NCBI GenBank assembly: GCA_928212115.1
Contig: CAKMRJ010005634.1
Coordinates: forward strand, 254,756,802 to 254,820,801
DNA: 64,000 nucleotides
Source: Lactuca virosa
Lineage: Eukaryota; Streptophyta; Magnoliopsida; Asterales; Asteraceae
Reading direction: 5' to 3'
Shown one piece after another: positions 43,055-55,900 of this stretch; position 1 is the first letter of the stretch; every line of letters starts with the position of its first letter. A program made the translations under genes and the position numbers. The notes under the pieces were generated by a model. That model was given only the letters and a program-made list of their open reading frames with translations. It did not search any database and was not told where the DNA came from.

Positions 43055-46000
43055 GTCTCCCACTTGGATGAGTCTAATAACATATTTGCAGATATGACTT
43101 CAGGAACCAACCGACAATCGTAGCTCTCAAAACCCTGTTGAACTATGAAGCGCCATTTTAGATAAGTGATCATATAATCCTCTGCTCTCATGATATCAGC
43201 CGGACAAATACATGGAACAATGTCTTACTTATTGTCCAGCAGTTTGTTTCCCGATTTCCGATTTGCTTGACAAAGAACTTAAGCGGACACATCAATTTAG
43301 GTCTGACCGGGCCCGGTACATAGGTCAAAACAAAATCATCGAGGGGCCCAGATATCGCTTCTAATCCTCCAAGGACTAGAAGGAACAGATAAACTTCGAC
43401 TCATATACTTGTTTCTACTACTTGTTAAATTATACACAAAGGCATGTTTTATAACATCAAGTTACTTATGCGTTTTCGTGCAATCAATGTACAACCAACT
43501 CATAGGTAACAACTCATATCTCTAGGTTTGAAGACTTATATGATATTACCGTCTCACGATCACTCGAGATAAATTCCATGAAGTGATGCAAGTGAGTGTG
43601 AGTTGAATCCAATACTCATAACTTATGAGCACTCATAAGTGTTGTAGCCATGTCCAACATCTTAGACCTCTACAACCAACTCATGACAGTCTTGATTCAT
43701 ATCTACTTCCAACATATGACCGACTGTGGATGGTTTGAATAACTTAATCATTCGGAAAGAATAACCTAGTTATTATGGAAGTCAAAACATGCAAAGTGAA
43801 ACACAAGAATAATTGAATCCAATATGGTCTCAGCACTTATGAATATAAATAAAACACCTTTTATTCATCACCATATTGATTCCACATTATTCTGTTTCGA
43901 TTTATCAACTTAACACTTGAATTAAAATAATAGTTTTCCCATGCTCCAAGCATGTACACTATGTTTTCTAAACAATAGTCATGCCATACACCAAGTATGC
44001 ACACTATGTTTGTCTATGATCTTTACTTTGTGAAGTAGATCAATTGAACATGATTCCAATGATGCTCATTTCACAGTCCCAAATCCTTACCGTAAATGTA
44101 AGAATACCAAATTCTTGTCATTTACTGTAATCTGTTAGGTTCCAAACTTATATGCATTGATCCTCTTGTCAACAGTCACAAAAGTCACAAAACTTGTCAA
44201 TAGTCATTACAGAGTATTCCAAAGGAGATTAATTCCATGGAAACGAAGTCTCATATTCAAAGTACATTGCTTTGAACATCCTTCTTGCATAAAAGTTTCT
44301 AACTTTCTCATAGATTCTTAATATCCAACTCCCAATATGGAAAATTTCCATATTCCCATTATGATTATCATATCTGAACAAGAGCTACCTCTTTTCAGAA
44401 TATATCTATATGGTCCTTCCAAAATTTAACACTATACTTCCAACTGTCCCTTAGCAACCAATCTTTGGTGAACCTTAGATTGTCCTCGACAATTGCTTTA
44501 TCATTTTAGTCATATCCGGTTCTATTCCTTTTTCCCTCTTAATGCTCTAAGCATTTTGAAAAATTTAGAACGGATAAATATTATAGCACATGTGACCGAT
44601 CCTATACCCGAAGCATATGGGACACGATTCATGATGTCTCACATAAAGACCTGATACTAGATCAGTCTTTTGCTACAATATTTTTATTTGCCATGTTTTC
44701 AAAAATCGACTATGAAGAGGGATGTCGTAATCATAATCGAATTTGAGAACGCAATATATATAGAATTTCCTTATGTTGAACCATTCCAACATAAAACTCA
44801 TATATATGTCTTTGACTAATGATGATTAAAATCTCAATCTAAAATTTTTAGGATTGAAATGAAGTATAATCTCCTCTCCCTTAATTATAGCAAAACAACC
44901 TTTTCAAAGTGAAACTCTTGTTTTCTATAATTAACAATACTCATCATAATTGATTATGCTCCCACTAGCATAATAATTATTTAGCACAACAATTATGCTC
45001 CCACTAGCTTTGACATGTACTCAGAAATCTACTTCTAGAAATCAATACTTAATTGACTTTCATCACCAAAGTTCAGACTTCTAATACGAGATGCTTCGAT
45101 AAAACTTTATCTAAGCTTCTCAGACTCATACATATTTCCTTAGATAGCTCACATGTGTGTCTAAACAATTATGAAGAGGGATGTCGTAATCATAATGTTT
45201 AGACCTGTTTGCCATTTCTCACAAGTCCATGTTAGTGTGCCGGTTAACCACACAAGCTCCACTAACGACTTTGAGAATGCAAACAACACAATTGCTTTCT
45301 ACTTAAAATCTACTTAGTGAAAGCGTTTCCTCGCCATCATTTTCATGAATCGGAAAGAAACCTTATGACACTTAGATTTTATGGTGTATGTGTTCCTATC
45401 CATGTGAATTTGTCAAAACCTTAATCACAAGACAAGGTTAGTGACAAACTCAAAATCATATGGATTGAACTTGTTCAACCTTGATTTCTTGCCTCTTGGT
45501 AGCCCAAGGGCCCACCATTGCTTCCAAGTTGTTATGCCCACAATTGAGAACTCACAGAACTCACATACATAGTGAACTTTACCGGAATAGGCACAGAAAC
45601 AAGAATTATGTCAACACGATAGGTTACAAACCTCAAGTCGTGTGCTAGTGATAAACTATAGGTTTTTATCCTTGATTAGCTCTTGAAACTTTGAAGACCT
45701 TTAAGACTCCCACTGTCCTCTTGACATGCAAGTTTCTCTTTGTCAAGAACCATTCCTTGACAACCAAACAAACATTCAAGAGTCCGTGCGGATTCTTATC
45801 AAGATAAACATTTCACACAATTGATGTCAATTGGTCTTTGTTTTATCCAAAACATCACAACTTACCAATCTCAAATGTACAAGAGTAGAAAACATTTTAC
45901 TCTTACATTTGACAAGTGTTATGAACCTTCTTTAAGATGTGTCACTCAAGTTACAATCTTGGAGTATGACTCTAAGACTTGTTTTTGGAACGAAGTATGA

Positions 46001-46815
46001 TTCATCTTCTTGATTTTAACCATTCCAACAATTCATGAATCCTCTTCTTAGCCATAAAATTCACTAAGATGTACTTAGAGGATGAATTGTGACATGGTTT
46101 CTTAATCATTAAGATGATCATAAAACAAGATACTAAAGTACTCTCCCATCTTTTCAGATTTGAGAAACTTTTATCTTTCTGCCCAATTTGATTCTTCCCA
46201 TTCGTCCTGCCATACATTGAAACTTTTCCAATGTTTCAGAGTTGTACTTCAACTTGTAGGTACAACCATGTTTACTAAACTTTAGTAAATCATGACGAAT
46301 AGTCTTATCGATCTTTGTGGTGGACTTTGATCTGCACACACCCAGTGTACCTGATCCTTTAGTCTTTCACCTGTCTCACATATACATGTGGTCAGGGAAT
46401 TAGTCTTAACTTTCCAAAAATGAAAATTCTCATTCATCATGCAATACAACCTGCATGATTCCAAGTTTCAGTCCAATTGAAACCTTGGGTGATGAGAATC
46501 TTTCCTTATTTGATAAATTTAGACACTACCACTAATGAAAGAATCAAATGCACATTTCCATTATTGCTAGAACCATACAAACATCAATTTTTCATAAAAT
46601 GCCATTGCAAGGAGATATAATAAAATAAAACAAAATTTTATTTATTTATAAATGCGGAAAAAGTTTTTCCTTACAATGCAACTTTAAATGAAAACTATGC
46701 TATTACATATCTTCTAGCAATATATCATAACTCTTATGTAGCAGCTCAAGAATCCGATCTTCGAACCATGCGATTGAAATCCATATTCGCTATCAGATTC
46801 AGCATACTCCTTTTA
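43055..46815 (-). other. Non-coding internal part of nested copia element, copy 2
   Basis: As 29672-33432; substitutions seen near 43465, 43595, 45922 and 46661. No pol motif. Confidence 0.6.
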
Positions 46816-47514
46816 TTAAGTGTCCTTCCCTTTGCTTGATCCTGAAGCAGAGTCAAACCTTTTGTTTCTACTTGCTTTCAGATCTTTTAGGTATTCAGGG
46901 TAGCTTCGCTTCCAATGTCCCTTCTCATGACAATAAAAACATATAGACTCTTTAGGAATGGTACACGAGATTATCATAGACTTAGCCTTTCCCTTTGCCT
47001 TTTAGTCAACCGGGTTGACCAAGGCCGATCCCTTTCCATTGGGAAGAAAAGGCTTTTCTGGACTTCCAATGTTACCATTGTCCATGTCCATGGAAGTTTA
47101 AGAAATAGACCTTCCACCCATATTTGCTTGACCATTGCGCCACATCATTTCTGACTCAGCAGCAACAAGCAAATAAGATAGATCTATTAGGGTCATGTCA
47201 TGATCTATCACATAGTAGTTCTTAATGAACTCACTATATGAATCTGGAAGTGACTGAAGAACCCAGTCAATAGCTAACTTCCTTGGGACAACGACACCCA
47301 ACATTCTCAACCTGTCAAAATGTGACTTCATTCCTAAGACATGAGTGCACACAGGTCTTCCATCTTTATGTTTCATCGCTAGTAGGGCTTGAGTGACCTT
47401 GAATTTTTCAAGTCTTCGACCTTGTGGGTCAGGGAGAATAAATGGAGGAGGTGGAGGTAGAGAAGTATGATTTCCATGAGATTTGGGACGATCACAATTG
47501 TCTAAACCAGACAT
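46816..47514 (-). pseudogene. gag: copia gag with two in-frame stops, copy 2
   Basis: Same 233-codon frame as 33433-34131 with the same two in-frame stops and the same damaged knuckle CFYCHEKGHWKRSY; no private change noticed. Confidence 0.85.
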
Positions 47515-49087
47515 CTACAATGGGAGATATTCAAGTTAGTTGATTTTAAGTCCTTAATATAACACCCAATATGAAATATTAAGGCTAGGACCCAACACAA
47601 TATTTTATAACTTGGAAGAGGGATGTGCGTAATCCAAGCTATAAAATATTTGAAGGTAGGTGAATGACGATTCACCAATTTCCACCATAAAAAACGAAAT
47701 AAATTATTAAGTTTTAATTGGATTTGAAACTCCTAGATCTTTTGAGATTCATTGAACTTTCAATGGCATGTTTCAATCTCGATTGTGCCCTTCAGATTTT
47801 GTGACTGGGATGCCGAGGATCACAAAACAAGGTGTGAATAACCATGCAAATTCACTTGGTACCCTTAATATTATCACCTAATCAATGTGTCGGTTAACCA
47901 CACACGCTCCACCGATCTATGATAAACATTAAGTCACCCTTCGTGATCCCTACTAGTCCAAGTTAGTGTGCCGGTTAACCACACACGCTCCACCAACGAC
48001 TTGGTAAGGTACAAAGTGTGAATTTCATGGGCTAGAACCATATTCACATTTTCCTAAAGTAACTAAGATTGGGAATTATAAAAATATTTAGTTACTTTAT
48101 AATAATCCTTATACTTTTAATGAGAATTAAATTCATTGTCCTACCCGTTCGGCTAACGACCCTCCACCGATCAAGGAAGCGGTGGGTGAGAGTGGACACC
48201 CATTAAGTTGCCATTTTATAGGCAACAACCTTATACCCCTCTTATATACCGGCTTCGTGAATGAGGCCTACTAACGGTAAAACGACTTAATCTTATACAT
48301 ATATATAATAATTAACCATTAATGTTATAAATAGTATAAGGGTTGAATTTTAACTTTTAAAACTCTAGGGTATGGAATTAAAGTTTGTGTGCAACTTTAC
48401 AAATTCCAAAACTTGAGGGCAAGTTTTGAAAAATTCAAAAACTTTTGGATATTCATAACTTATGAGTTTTAATAAAGGTTTAAAAAACTTTTAATGAAGA
48501 GACTCTTGGACATCCATAACTTGAGGACAAGTTATGGAGTCCATAAAACCATTTATGTGAAAAACTCTTCAAAAGTGTAACTTATAACTTCTTTAAATAA
48601 ACCTTAAAAGAAAAACTTTTGGAATTCCATAACTTGAGGACAAGTTATGGAGTCCATTCAATGTCATAAAGATCAAGAATTATACTATCAAAAAAATTTG
48701 CACATAATTCCTATGATCTACCAAAACTCAAAAGTTCATGAACATTCATAATCAACAACTTTCAAGAATCATATAAACATATATAAACTTGAAACTTCGA
48801 TTATAACTTTGAAATTGGTTCACCACAATCATTACCACATCAAAAACAGGTTTTACAAGTCCAAAACAGTTTAAGGTAATGATTCTAGACCAATTCCAAC
48901 ACAAAATCTCGAAAATCTGCACTCAGGCCTGCCAACTCGTCGAGTGCATGAACTGACTCGGCGAATTGGTTGAATATATGCATGAACTCGGCGAGTTCCA
49001 CGAGGGACTCGGCAAGTCAGCTGTGCAGAATGCAGTTTTTTGACATTTTTCAGCTATTTGCATCAAGTATTCAAGAAAACAAGCCTA
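47515..49087 (-). other. Hairpin-rich leader of nested copia element, copy 2
   Basis: As 34132-35702. The cassette loop at about 47617-47637 has an extra G (GGGATGTGCG), and one ACTCGGCGAGT motif has become ACTCGGCGAAT (48957-48967). Confidence 0.7.
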
Positions 49088-49101
49088 GGCTCTGATACCA
49101 C

Positions 49102-49864
49102 TGTTGGGTTTTGATCATTCTAACACTCCTAAGGTGTACATGCAACCCTAATAACCTTGGATCTATGTTTTCTCTAAAACACATGCAAATAAGAATTTCC
49201 AAGGTTTTCATCCTAACTAGCATAACTTGCAAAGTAGAATCATAATATACTAGAAGAATGACATACCTTTTGATAGTGATTGATTGCTTGGAGTTTGAAA
49301 GCCTAGCACCAATAGTGTGAATGCCTCAAGTGGAATCACAAATCACCACAAACCTTGGAACCTTGAGAGAATAATATATGTGCTCTAGAAATTAGGCCAC
49401 CACTCTTGTTCACACACAACTAGTCATTTCAAGCATCATAAGCTCCTTTATATAGTGTGGAGGATTAGGGTTACATCCATGTAAACCCTAATACCCATGA
49501 CTCTTCCTTTCCAAGGATCCATGGGTTAAAAGCTCCATGGACTATCCATGGATTCCCATGCATGCCAAGCCCATTCCAAATGAGTATTAGCCCACACTAC
49601 ATAAAATACAAGAGCCCATATTTAATTAGTCACCTTTTTATCACCAAATTAATTCTAAATTAATTTATGACCAATACTAATTAAATAATATGATTTAATA
49701 TTAATATATTATAACTTATAATATATTAATAAAGAATGAACATACTATTCTTAAAAGATTATCCAAACAAAATTGTTCGGGTGAAGTGCAACCCAAATGG
49801 ACCATGCCGGGTCGGGTCAAGTACATCTCAAATATTGTCATGGACTTAGACACCTTATCCAACA
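49102..49864 (-). mobile_element. 5' LTR of nested copia element, copy 2
   Basis: Differs from 35717-36479 at about three bases (near 49228, 49502, 49734). At 49502 it agrees with the other LTR, so the change there is private to copy 1. Confidence 0.9.
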
Positions 49865-49869
49865 ACCTT

Positions 49870-52043
49870 CACAATGCCAACTTCAGTTCCTATTTCCGAT
49901 GATTTCTTTCAAGACTTTTCTCCACCATCACCCACTGCTACAACAACACCAATCCCAATTGCTCCCTGCCCAAATGTTTCTATGCGTGTTTCGCAACCTG
50001 AAGTTTTAATTCCATCATCGAATCCGCTGTTCACTTACTCCACAGCAACCACAACAACCACAACAAGTTTTCCACCCATCACTACCAACGTATCTGATAC
50101 GGGAGTAATGGCTTCTGGTTTCTTTGTTGGTCCAGAATCCACTCCCATCTCACCATTGCATCAAGATGATCTAGACATTGTATTTGGTGATGACCGGGAT
50201 GCATTTGACGCTTTTCACTTTAGTCCTTTCAATGTCCAACCATAAAGTGATGAAGACGATGCTCCCATGATTGCAAAGCAGTTCAAGGAACTGAACTCCA
50301 AGATGGATTCCTTGATTGAGTCATCCAAAGCCTCGTCCAGCGATGAATACTCACAGGCTTCTGTCAAATCCTTCTTGGAAACTCTTACGAAGGAGCATGC
50401 TTCCAACCTTGCTCTCACCAATAAAGCCATTGCATATTTTGCACAAACTAGCAAGGACACGACCGAAAACGTCACAAAACTACTTTCTGATGCTCAAGCT
50501 TTTATGGGCACATTCCATACATCCTTTGAGTCCAACACTGCGAAAGCGAATCAGGTGATTTCCACTCTTGGAACGTATCTTCATGTTGAAAAGGATTCTC
50601 TTAAGAAGGTTCGCACCGCCATATAGTCAGATAATGCAGAGTTTCAGACTTCCATCTCCTAAAAAATCGACAAGATTCAGGTTGATCAAGCTCATGAAAA
50701 CAAGATTATGGATGAGCTTGCTGTGAAGACTGAGCGTGTAAAGGTTCTTACAGTGAAATTAACTGCTACCAAAAAATAGATTGCTGATCTCAAATCTGAG
50801 AACGCTATCATTCACATGTGTGTTGCTGATGCGAATGGTGAGTTACACAATCTGATAGAGACTTGCGACTCTCTGCTTACTGTTTTCGTCCGTCAACATC
50901 CCACAAAGAAACTATAGCCTAACTTCTCTATGCGAATGGTGAGTTACACAATCTCACAGGATTCATGGTGTTTTGGAATCTTCCATTCCAAAACAAGGGG
51001 GAGAAGCAACGAAAGAGGCACAAAAAGCAACAACCGAAAGTGTCAAGAAAGCAGCTGGGGGTGATGATTTTCAAGAACAAAAGCCCAAAGTTAACAAACC
51101 GAAGGTTAATGCAGCTTCGAGTTCGAGGGGCAAAGAGAAGATTATTAATGACAGTGAAGAGGATGAACCTGATGAGCATGAGTTGAAACGAAGGAAGGCT
51201 CATGAAGCTGAGATTGATGAAAATAAATGTATAGTCAAAGAAGCTGAAGAGAAATCAAGGCTTGCTCGTGAAGTAGAGGAAACACTGAAAGCTTAGAAAA
51301 CCATCTTTCCTATGTGGACACTTGAGCGAATTCTGAAAAAAGCCATTGAAAATCCGAATGTTTATTGGCTAGAGCCTGTTGGATATTTTGACTTGGAGAA
51401 TTCTTCAGATTTACAGCTCGATTTGCCCATTACTCTGAGGGCTTTTCTCTTTCGCAACTTTGACTTAATTGTGAACGCTTCTGCAGCTGATAAAGGTGTT
51501 GATCAGGCTCTACATTCATTTTATTTGAAGCACATGAGGCCACAATACGAAACGTGGAGCTCAAAGAAGATTCTAGTTGTTAAGGTGCATGGACCAATTG
51601 AACCTGAGAGCTTCATCAATTCTCGTTTCAAGGTTGCTCGTGGGGTAGTGAGTTCAACTCATGAATTTACTCTCGCAGATTTGTCCTATCTCAACCCATT
51701 CGATTGGGTTTCTCTATTACTTCTACTGATGAAGGATCCATAGAAGTTCGAGCCTATCATTGGACATCTAAAACGAATGTTCGTCATCTACATCCAAGAG
51801 ATTGCGCAGATGGATGTGGTGATTGTTGTTGTTCTGTACAAGAAACCTACTGTTCTCCCCAAAGAGCCTATGAAGAATCTTGATACGATGAAGTTGGGGA
51901 GGATACAAAATAAGGACTGGAGTGTTTCATTTCAGATAAGAGAGGCGCCAGATGCGAACTTTCATAGAACCTACTTCTATTTTCCAGACAAGCATCTGTA
52001 CTCCTCTTCCTGTCTTAAATACATCGTGGACTTCGTAAGTTAG
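49870..52043 (+). pseudogene. SIRE-type 3' ORF, C-terminal part, copy 2
   Basis: Same domain order and stops as 36485-38658, and the same 24-base internal repeat. Three amino-acid changes (near 50209, 50427, 50599), one change near 50903 and a silent one near 51409. Confidence 0.75.
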
Positions 52044-52208
52044 AATAAAGCGAACAGTGTTGCGGACAAGAAGTGTTAATTAGACATCATCAACTGGTAG
52101 GTCCTGGTTTTCAAGTCCTTGCTGGGTATTATGCCGAAGTTGTTCAAAGTGCAAAAGCGACAACAACAATGAAGAATCTTCCTTCCTAACAAACACAAAG
52201 GGGGAGAT

Positions 52209-52556
52209 TGTTGGGGATATATTGTGTTGTGTCAATTTTGTATTATTATAGTCCATTAGTAACGGGTTGGGCCTGTCCACCCGATTTATTTATTGTGCTA
52301 GGGTGAGGGTATTTATAGTGCATGCATGCACCGTGTTTTAAAAAGAATCTTGTAATCCTTCTCTACCCTTACAGTAGCAATTCTTTATCGAGTTCTTCTA
52401 AGGCATAAATTATTAATCATTCGGAACAACTTTGTTCTTCATTCTTGGTATTCGATTTCTTTACCTGTTTGAATCTAATCGATCTTACAAGTTTTATTCT
52501 CTTCACTAAGGTTTAACCTCTGATCGGTTTAGGCGGTTCGTGTAGCTGATTCTACA
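52209..52556 (+). mobile_element. 3' LTR of the SIRE element, copy 2
   Basis: Preceded by the same polypurine tract (CAAAGGGGGAGAT). Followed by GGACT and the 22-bp repeat spacer as in copy 1. Confidence 0.7.
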
Positions 52557-52683
52557 GGACTCGAAGTAGTTGGGATCATTGAAAGATCTAGTATGTTTGA
52601 ACCATAACACTTGTGTGAAAGATTATGGTGGTACCATAGTAGTTACTTGAAAAACTATAGTAGGATCATTGAAAGATCTAGTA

Positions 52684-53551
52684 TGCTCAAGATTCATATT
52701 AAAGTGATATTACTAATTAACATATTATATTAAAGGGGTCACACTAACAACAATTTGATACAACTGATTATTTAGAAATTGGATTTAATAAATATTCAAT
52801 AAAATCTTTTAGTAAACTGGGAAGATATTTATTTCATGGAAATAATTATTTTACAATACAAGTAACATTACATTATTCATATGGTTTGAATTGTTAAGTC
52901 ATGCACAACATTTTGGATTAGATAAATTCTTTTTTCTTTAACCAAAAAGTTAAAATTTATATTTTTATAACCTTGGTTTATAAAATATAAAACTCTTTCA
53001 TTCTCTTTAGCACTTATTTACAAAAATCGAAGAAAGAAAAAGGAGGCATGGCTTTCAAGTTTAATTAATCAAAAGTAATGTCTAACCAAACAAGCACGGG
53101 GGACATGTTGGGCTAGTGACAAGAGAGCTTAAATGGTTAAGAACGTGTGTGTAAAATAACTACTTTATAATTCTTTCATATGTGTCTCTTTTAAATGGTT
53201 AAGAACGTGTGTGTAAAAGAACTATTTTATGCTCTCTTTGAACCATAATTTGGTTTGGTTCAAAGCTGAAGAGTTTTTCTTACAAAGACTAGCATCTTTG
53301 TATCAAGTTGAGTTCTTGTTGGTGTCTCAAAGGTTTCACATTCTCCATCAACTTCGAAGCCTCCCAATAGGACCCAAAGAGATACAAAGGTTGTTATTTC
53401 TTCATATTCTTCTTTGGTGCTTATTTTCTTTGCAAACATTCCAAGAGGGTCCATGGTTGGTTATAAACTTACTTTGTGTTGTTCAAAAATAAAAGTCTTC
53501 TGTTGCCAAATCTTGTGTTTTTGTAACTAATTTTTGAATAAAAACCCAACA
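52684..53551 (+). mobile_element. 5' LTR of a copia element
   Basis: 868 bp from TGCTCAAGATTC to AAAACCCAACA, followed two bases later by a primer site. Related to 14470-15499. The right end of the 13.38-kb duplication lies 168 bp into it. A 40-bp segment is repeated at 53129-53168 and 53191-53230. The left edge is chosen from the shared start with 14470. Confidence 0.75.
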
Positions 53552-53553
53552 AT

Positions 53554-53566
53554 TGGTATCAGAGCC
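53554..53566 (+). other. Primer binding site
   Basis: TGGTATCAGAGCC, initiator-Met-tRNA type, two bases after the LTR. Confidence 0.92.
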
Positions 53567-55338
53567 ATCCTTGCAAGTTTTGTTAGATTTTATGATTTTT
53601 GGAAATCTTAATATTTGAAAAATATGGATAACTTGTTTTTGTAAGAAAATGAGTTCATACATATTTTCTATGACAACTTTATAATTGTTATTTTTTTGAC
53701 AAAAGTTTCCATGCATATTTTTTCATTTAAAGTTGTCTTAGAAAAATAAAGGTTTTTGTATGTGTATGTGTATGTTAATATGTATGATGTGCATAAACTA
53801 GCCAAAGACCAATGTGTTGTTGTGTTTATTGTTTTTGTTATGAAAATGGTTGTAATAATTTATTTATTCATATGATATGTAATAAATTAAATAGATTAGA
53901 TTTCTTGGTTTATTTTTTTTAAGTAATAGATTAGTTTTTTGAAATAACTTATTTGTACAAAAATGTAACAAAAAATGAAGTTGGAGCCATTTTTTGAGGA
54001 CAATAAAGCAATTTTCGAGGTTAATAAGTGTGCTGGGAAGATAGTGATGTTTCTGAAAAGTATCACTAAAGTTGTTGTTGAATGCTTTTGCTTAAGGGAT
54101 GTTGACCTATTGCGACAGTTTCTGCAGCACTTTCTGAAAGTGTTGCATGTTGCTGAAATATTAACTTCAAGAAGTTTTTCCAATCTTTTGCAAGCAATGA
54201 GTGTTTTCTCAAGTGAGGTTTTCTACAATAACATTACTAAAATATTTTGGGTCCCTTTAAGTGTCCCTTTAGGAATAGACTTAACATCTTTTGTGTTGGC
54301 TCACACAAATGTCATTAGTTGGTTATGTTTATGCACATATATTTTTATGCATGCTTGTGTTGTTCATTTTTATACAATTCTTATGTGTGGTTGATAAATT
54401 AGTTTTTCACATGCTAAAATAATTTTTGACAAAATAAACTTCACATGGAGTTTTGTTTTCAAAATTTATAATGTGAACAAAAGATGTAACAAGTTATTGT
54501 TTTAAAGTAAAATCCGGTTTTATAAAAACGTTAATAACGGCAAATTTTGAAATACTCAATTATAAGTTTTAAAATTGTGGTTTTTGTAACTTATACAAAC
54601 TCCAAATATATAATTAATAAAATGAAGTTATATTAAAGATATAAATGGTTTAAATGTGTACAAACTCAAACTTAATACTCGTTATTAAATTAAAAATTGA
54701 ATCGCATTAAATTATATAAAAACTAACTTTTTATGTAGAACCTTTAAAAATTGATTTTCTTTTGAAAATTGGTATCATGGTTTGTTCTATGCATGTAATA
54801 ATCATGATATCATATGTTTTTAAAACTAGAACAATAAAACATAAAGAGACCCCTTACAAACCTCAAATCTATGCAATCTATTTTGAAGAACACTCGCACA
54901 TCTCTTGTATACACTAGTAGGATAAAGGATACCTAACCTCTTTGTTATCTTTTGATGTCGGAGTGTCTTCGAGGTTTCTATAACCAAGTTATAGGCCAAT
55001 TACACCAATTTTTCAAATTGTATGATTTGATCGGAAATCTTTTGTGATAAATGATACATAAGAAAGATAGTTTCAATGCATAGATGGGATCAAACATGTC
55101 TAATTAAGTTTGTTATTAGCGATCCCATCAATCTAGGAAATATAGAGTAAGATATAATTGATAATCAATATCTACCTGGTTGGATACAAATGGATGGGAT
55201 AAAGGACACCTTACCATTTTGTTTGTTTCTCAACTTGGATCCTAGACTTTGATAATTGATGTTTTTGGAAACTAAAAGGGTATTAATTATTAAAGATTAT
55301 ATATTGTAATACTAAATGAATTTTGTTAAATTTTGTAG
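53567..55338 (+). other. Leader of the copia element
   Basis: AT-rich, non-coding. The 139-codon frame at 53975-54394 has no resemblance to gag and is probably chance. Confidence 0.5.
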
Positions 55339-55900
55339 ATGACAACCAAATCTAATTTCACTACCATGCATAAGTATGATATTGTAAATTAACATGAGCA
55401 TTTAATATTCGATGGGTACAATATTATCCAATGGACGCATGTTTTGAAAGACAATATACAAAGGGATAATAAGTTGTACGTTCTTAAAGGACCTATTCCT
55501 AAACAACCTGATATTAAGAACATATCGAATCATAATGTTTGGTTGAAGCATTAAAATGATCCAGATGATGTTTCTAAAGAGATATTGTATTCAGTTATTT
55601 CAAAACTTTGGGAGGAACTGGAAGGCTTAGAAGCATTTTATATGTTTCATCAGGTTGACCAAACATTCTGAAGATACAATGATTTTTGGTATGAACCAGC
55701 TCATACAGAAAAAAAAATGCAAGGCTGAAAATAGTCACCCTGTGTGCTCTAAAAGACCATTAGTCAATGGAAAGTGCCCCTTTAAGCCAAAGAGATCGAA
55801 GACGGTACACATAGATGGATCTTGTTTCTACTATGGAGAAACTGGACACTCGAAGAGGAACTACTCCTCTTATTTGGAAAAAAAGTCTGAAAAATACTAG
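55339..55900 (+). pseudogene. gag: copia gag remnant
   Basis: Starts ATG at 55339 (MTTKSNFTTMHKYDI) and keeps gag-like blocks (LIFDGYNIIQW, then ILYSVISKLWEELE). Stops at about 55389 and 55552 and frameshifts follow. At 55823 a knuckle remnant reads CFYYGETGHSKRNY, with the second and fourth cysteines turned to tyrosine. It ends at the TAG at 55898. The size is far below a normal gag of about 250 residues. Confidence 0.65.

Larger units (their letters stand above)
42292..49864 (-). mobile_element. Nested minus-strand copia element, copy 2
   Basis: LTRs 42292-43054 and 49102-49864, primer site 49088-49100, gag 46816-47514, ACCTT target sites at 42287-42291 and 49865-49869. It was copied with its host and is not a second insertion. 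Private changes include an extra G in the cassette loop near 47627, a stem change near 48964 (GGCGAATTGG) and LTR changes near 49228 and 49734. Confidence 0.92.
39467..52851 (+). repeat. 13.38-kb tandem duplication, copy 2
   Basis: 13385 bp, about twenty differences from copy 1 by eye, including one-base insertions near 47627 and 48690. Differences in coding-like parts are at about 50209 (Glu to Asp), 50427 (Val to Ile) and 50599 (Ile to Leu). It begins inside the second 38-bp repeat phase (GTAGTATTC) and ends in ATTT at 52848-52851. Confidence 0.97.

Noticed and set aside
39467..52851. Second independent copia insertion into the SIRE 3' ORF
   Set aside because: Insertion site, target duplication and disabling mutations are identical, so it was copied with the tandem duplication.
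14470..53551. LTR pair 14470-15499 and 52684-53551 as the two ends of one large element
   Set aside because: The right one is followed by its own primer site and gag, so it is a 5' LTR; the left one lacks both.
53975..54394. 139-codon open frame in a copia leader
   Set aside because: Sits between primer site and gag with no gag resemblance; composition is like the surrounding AT-rich DNA.
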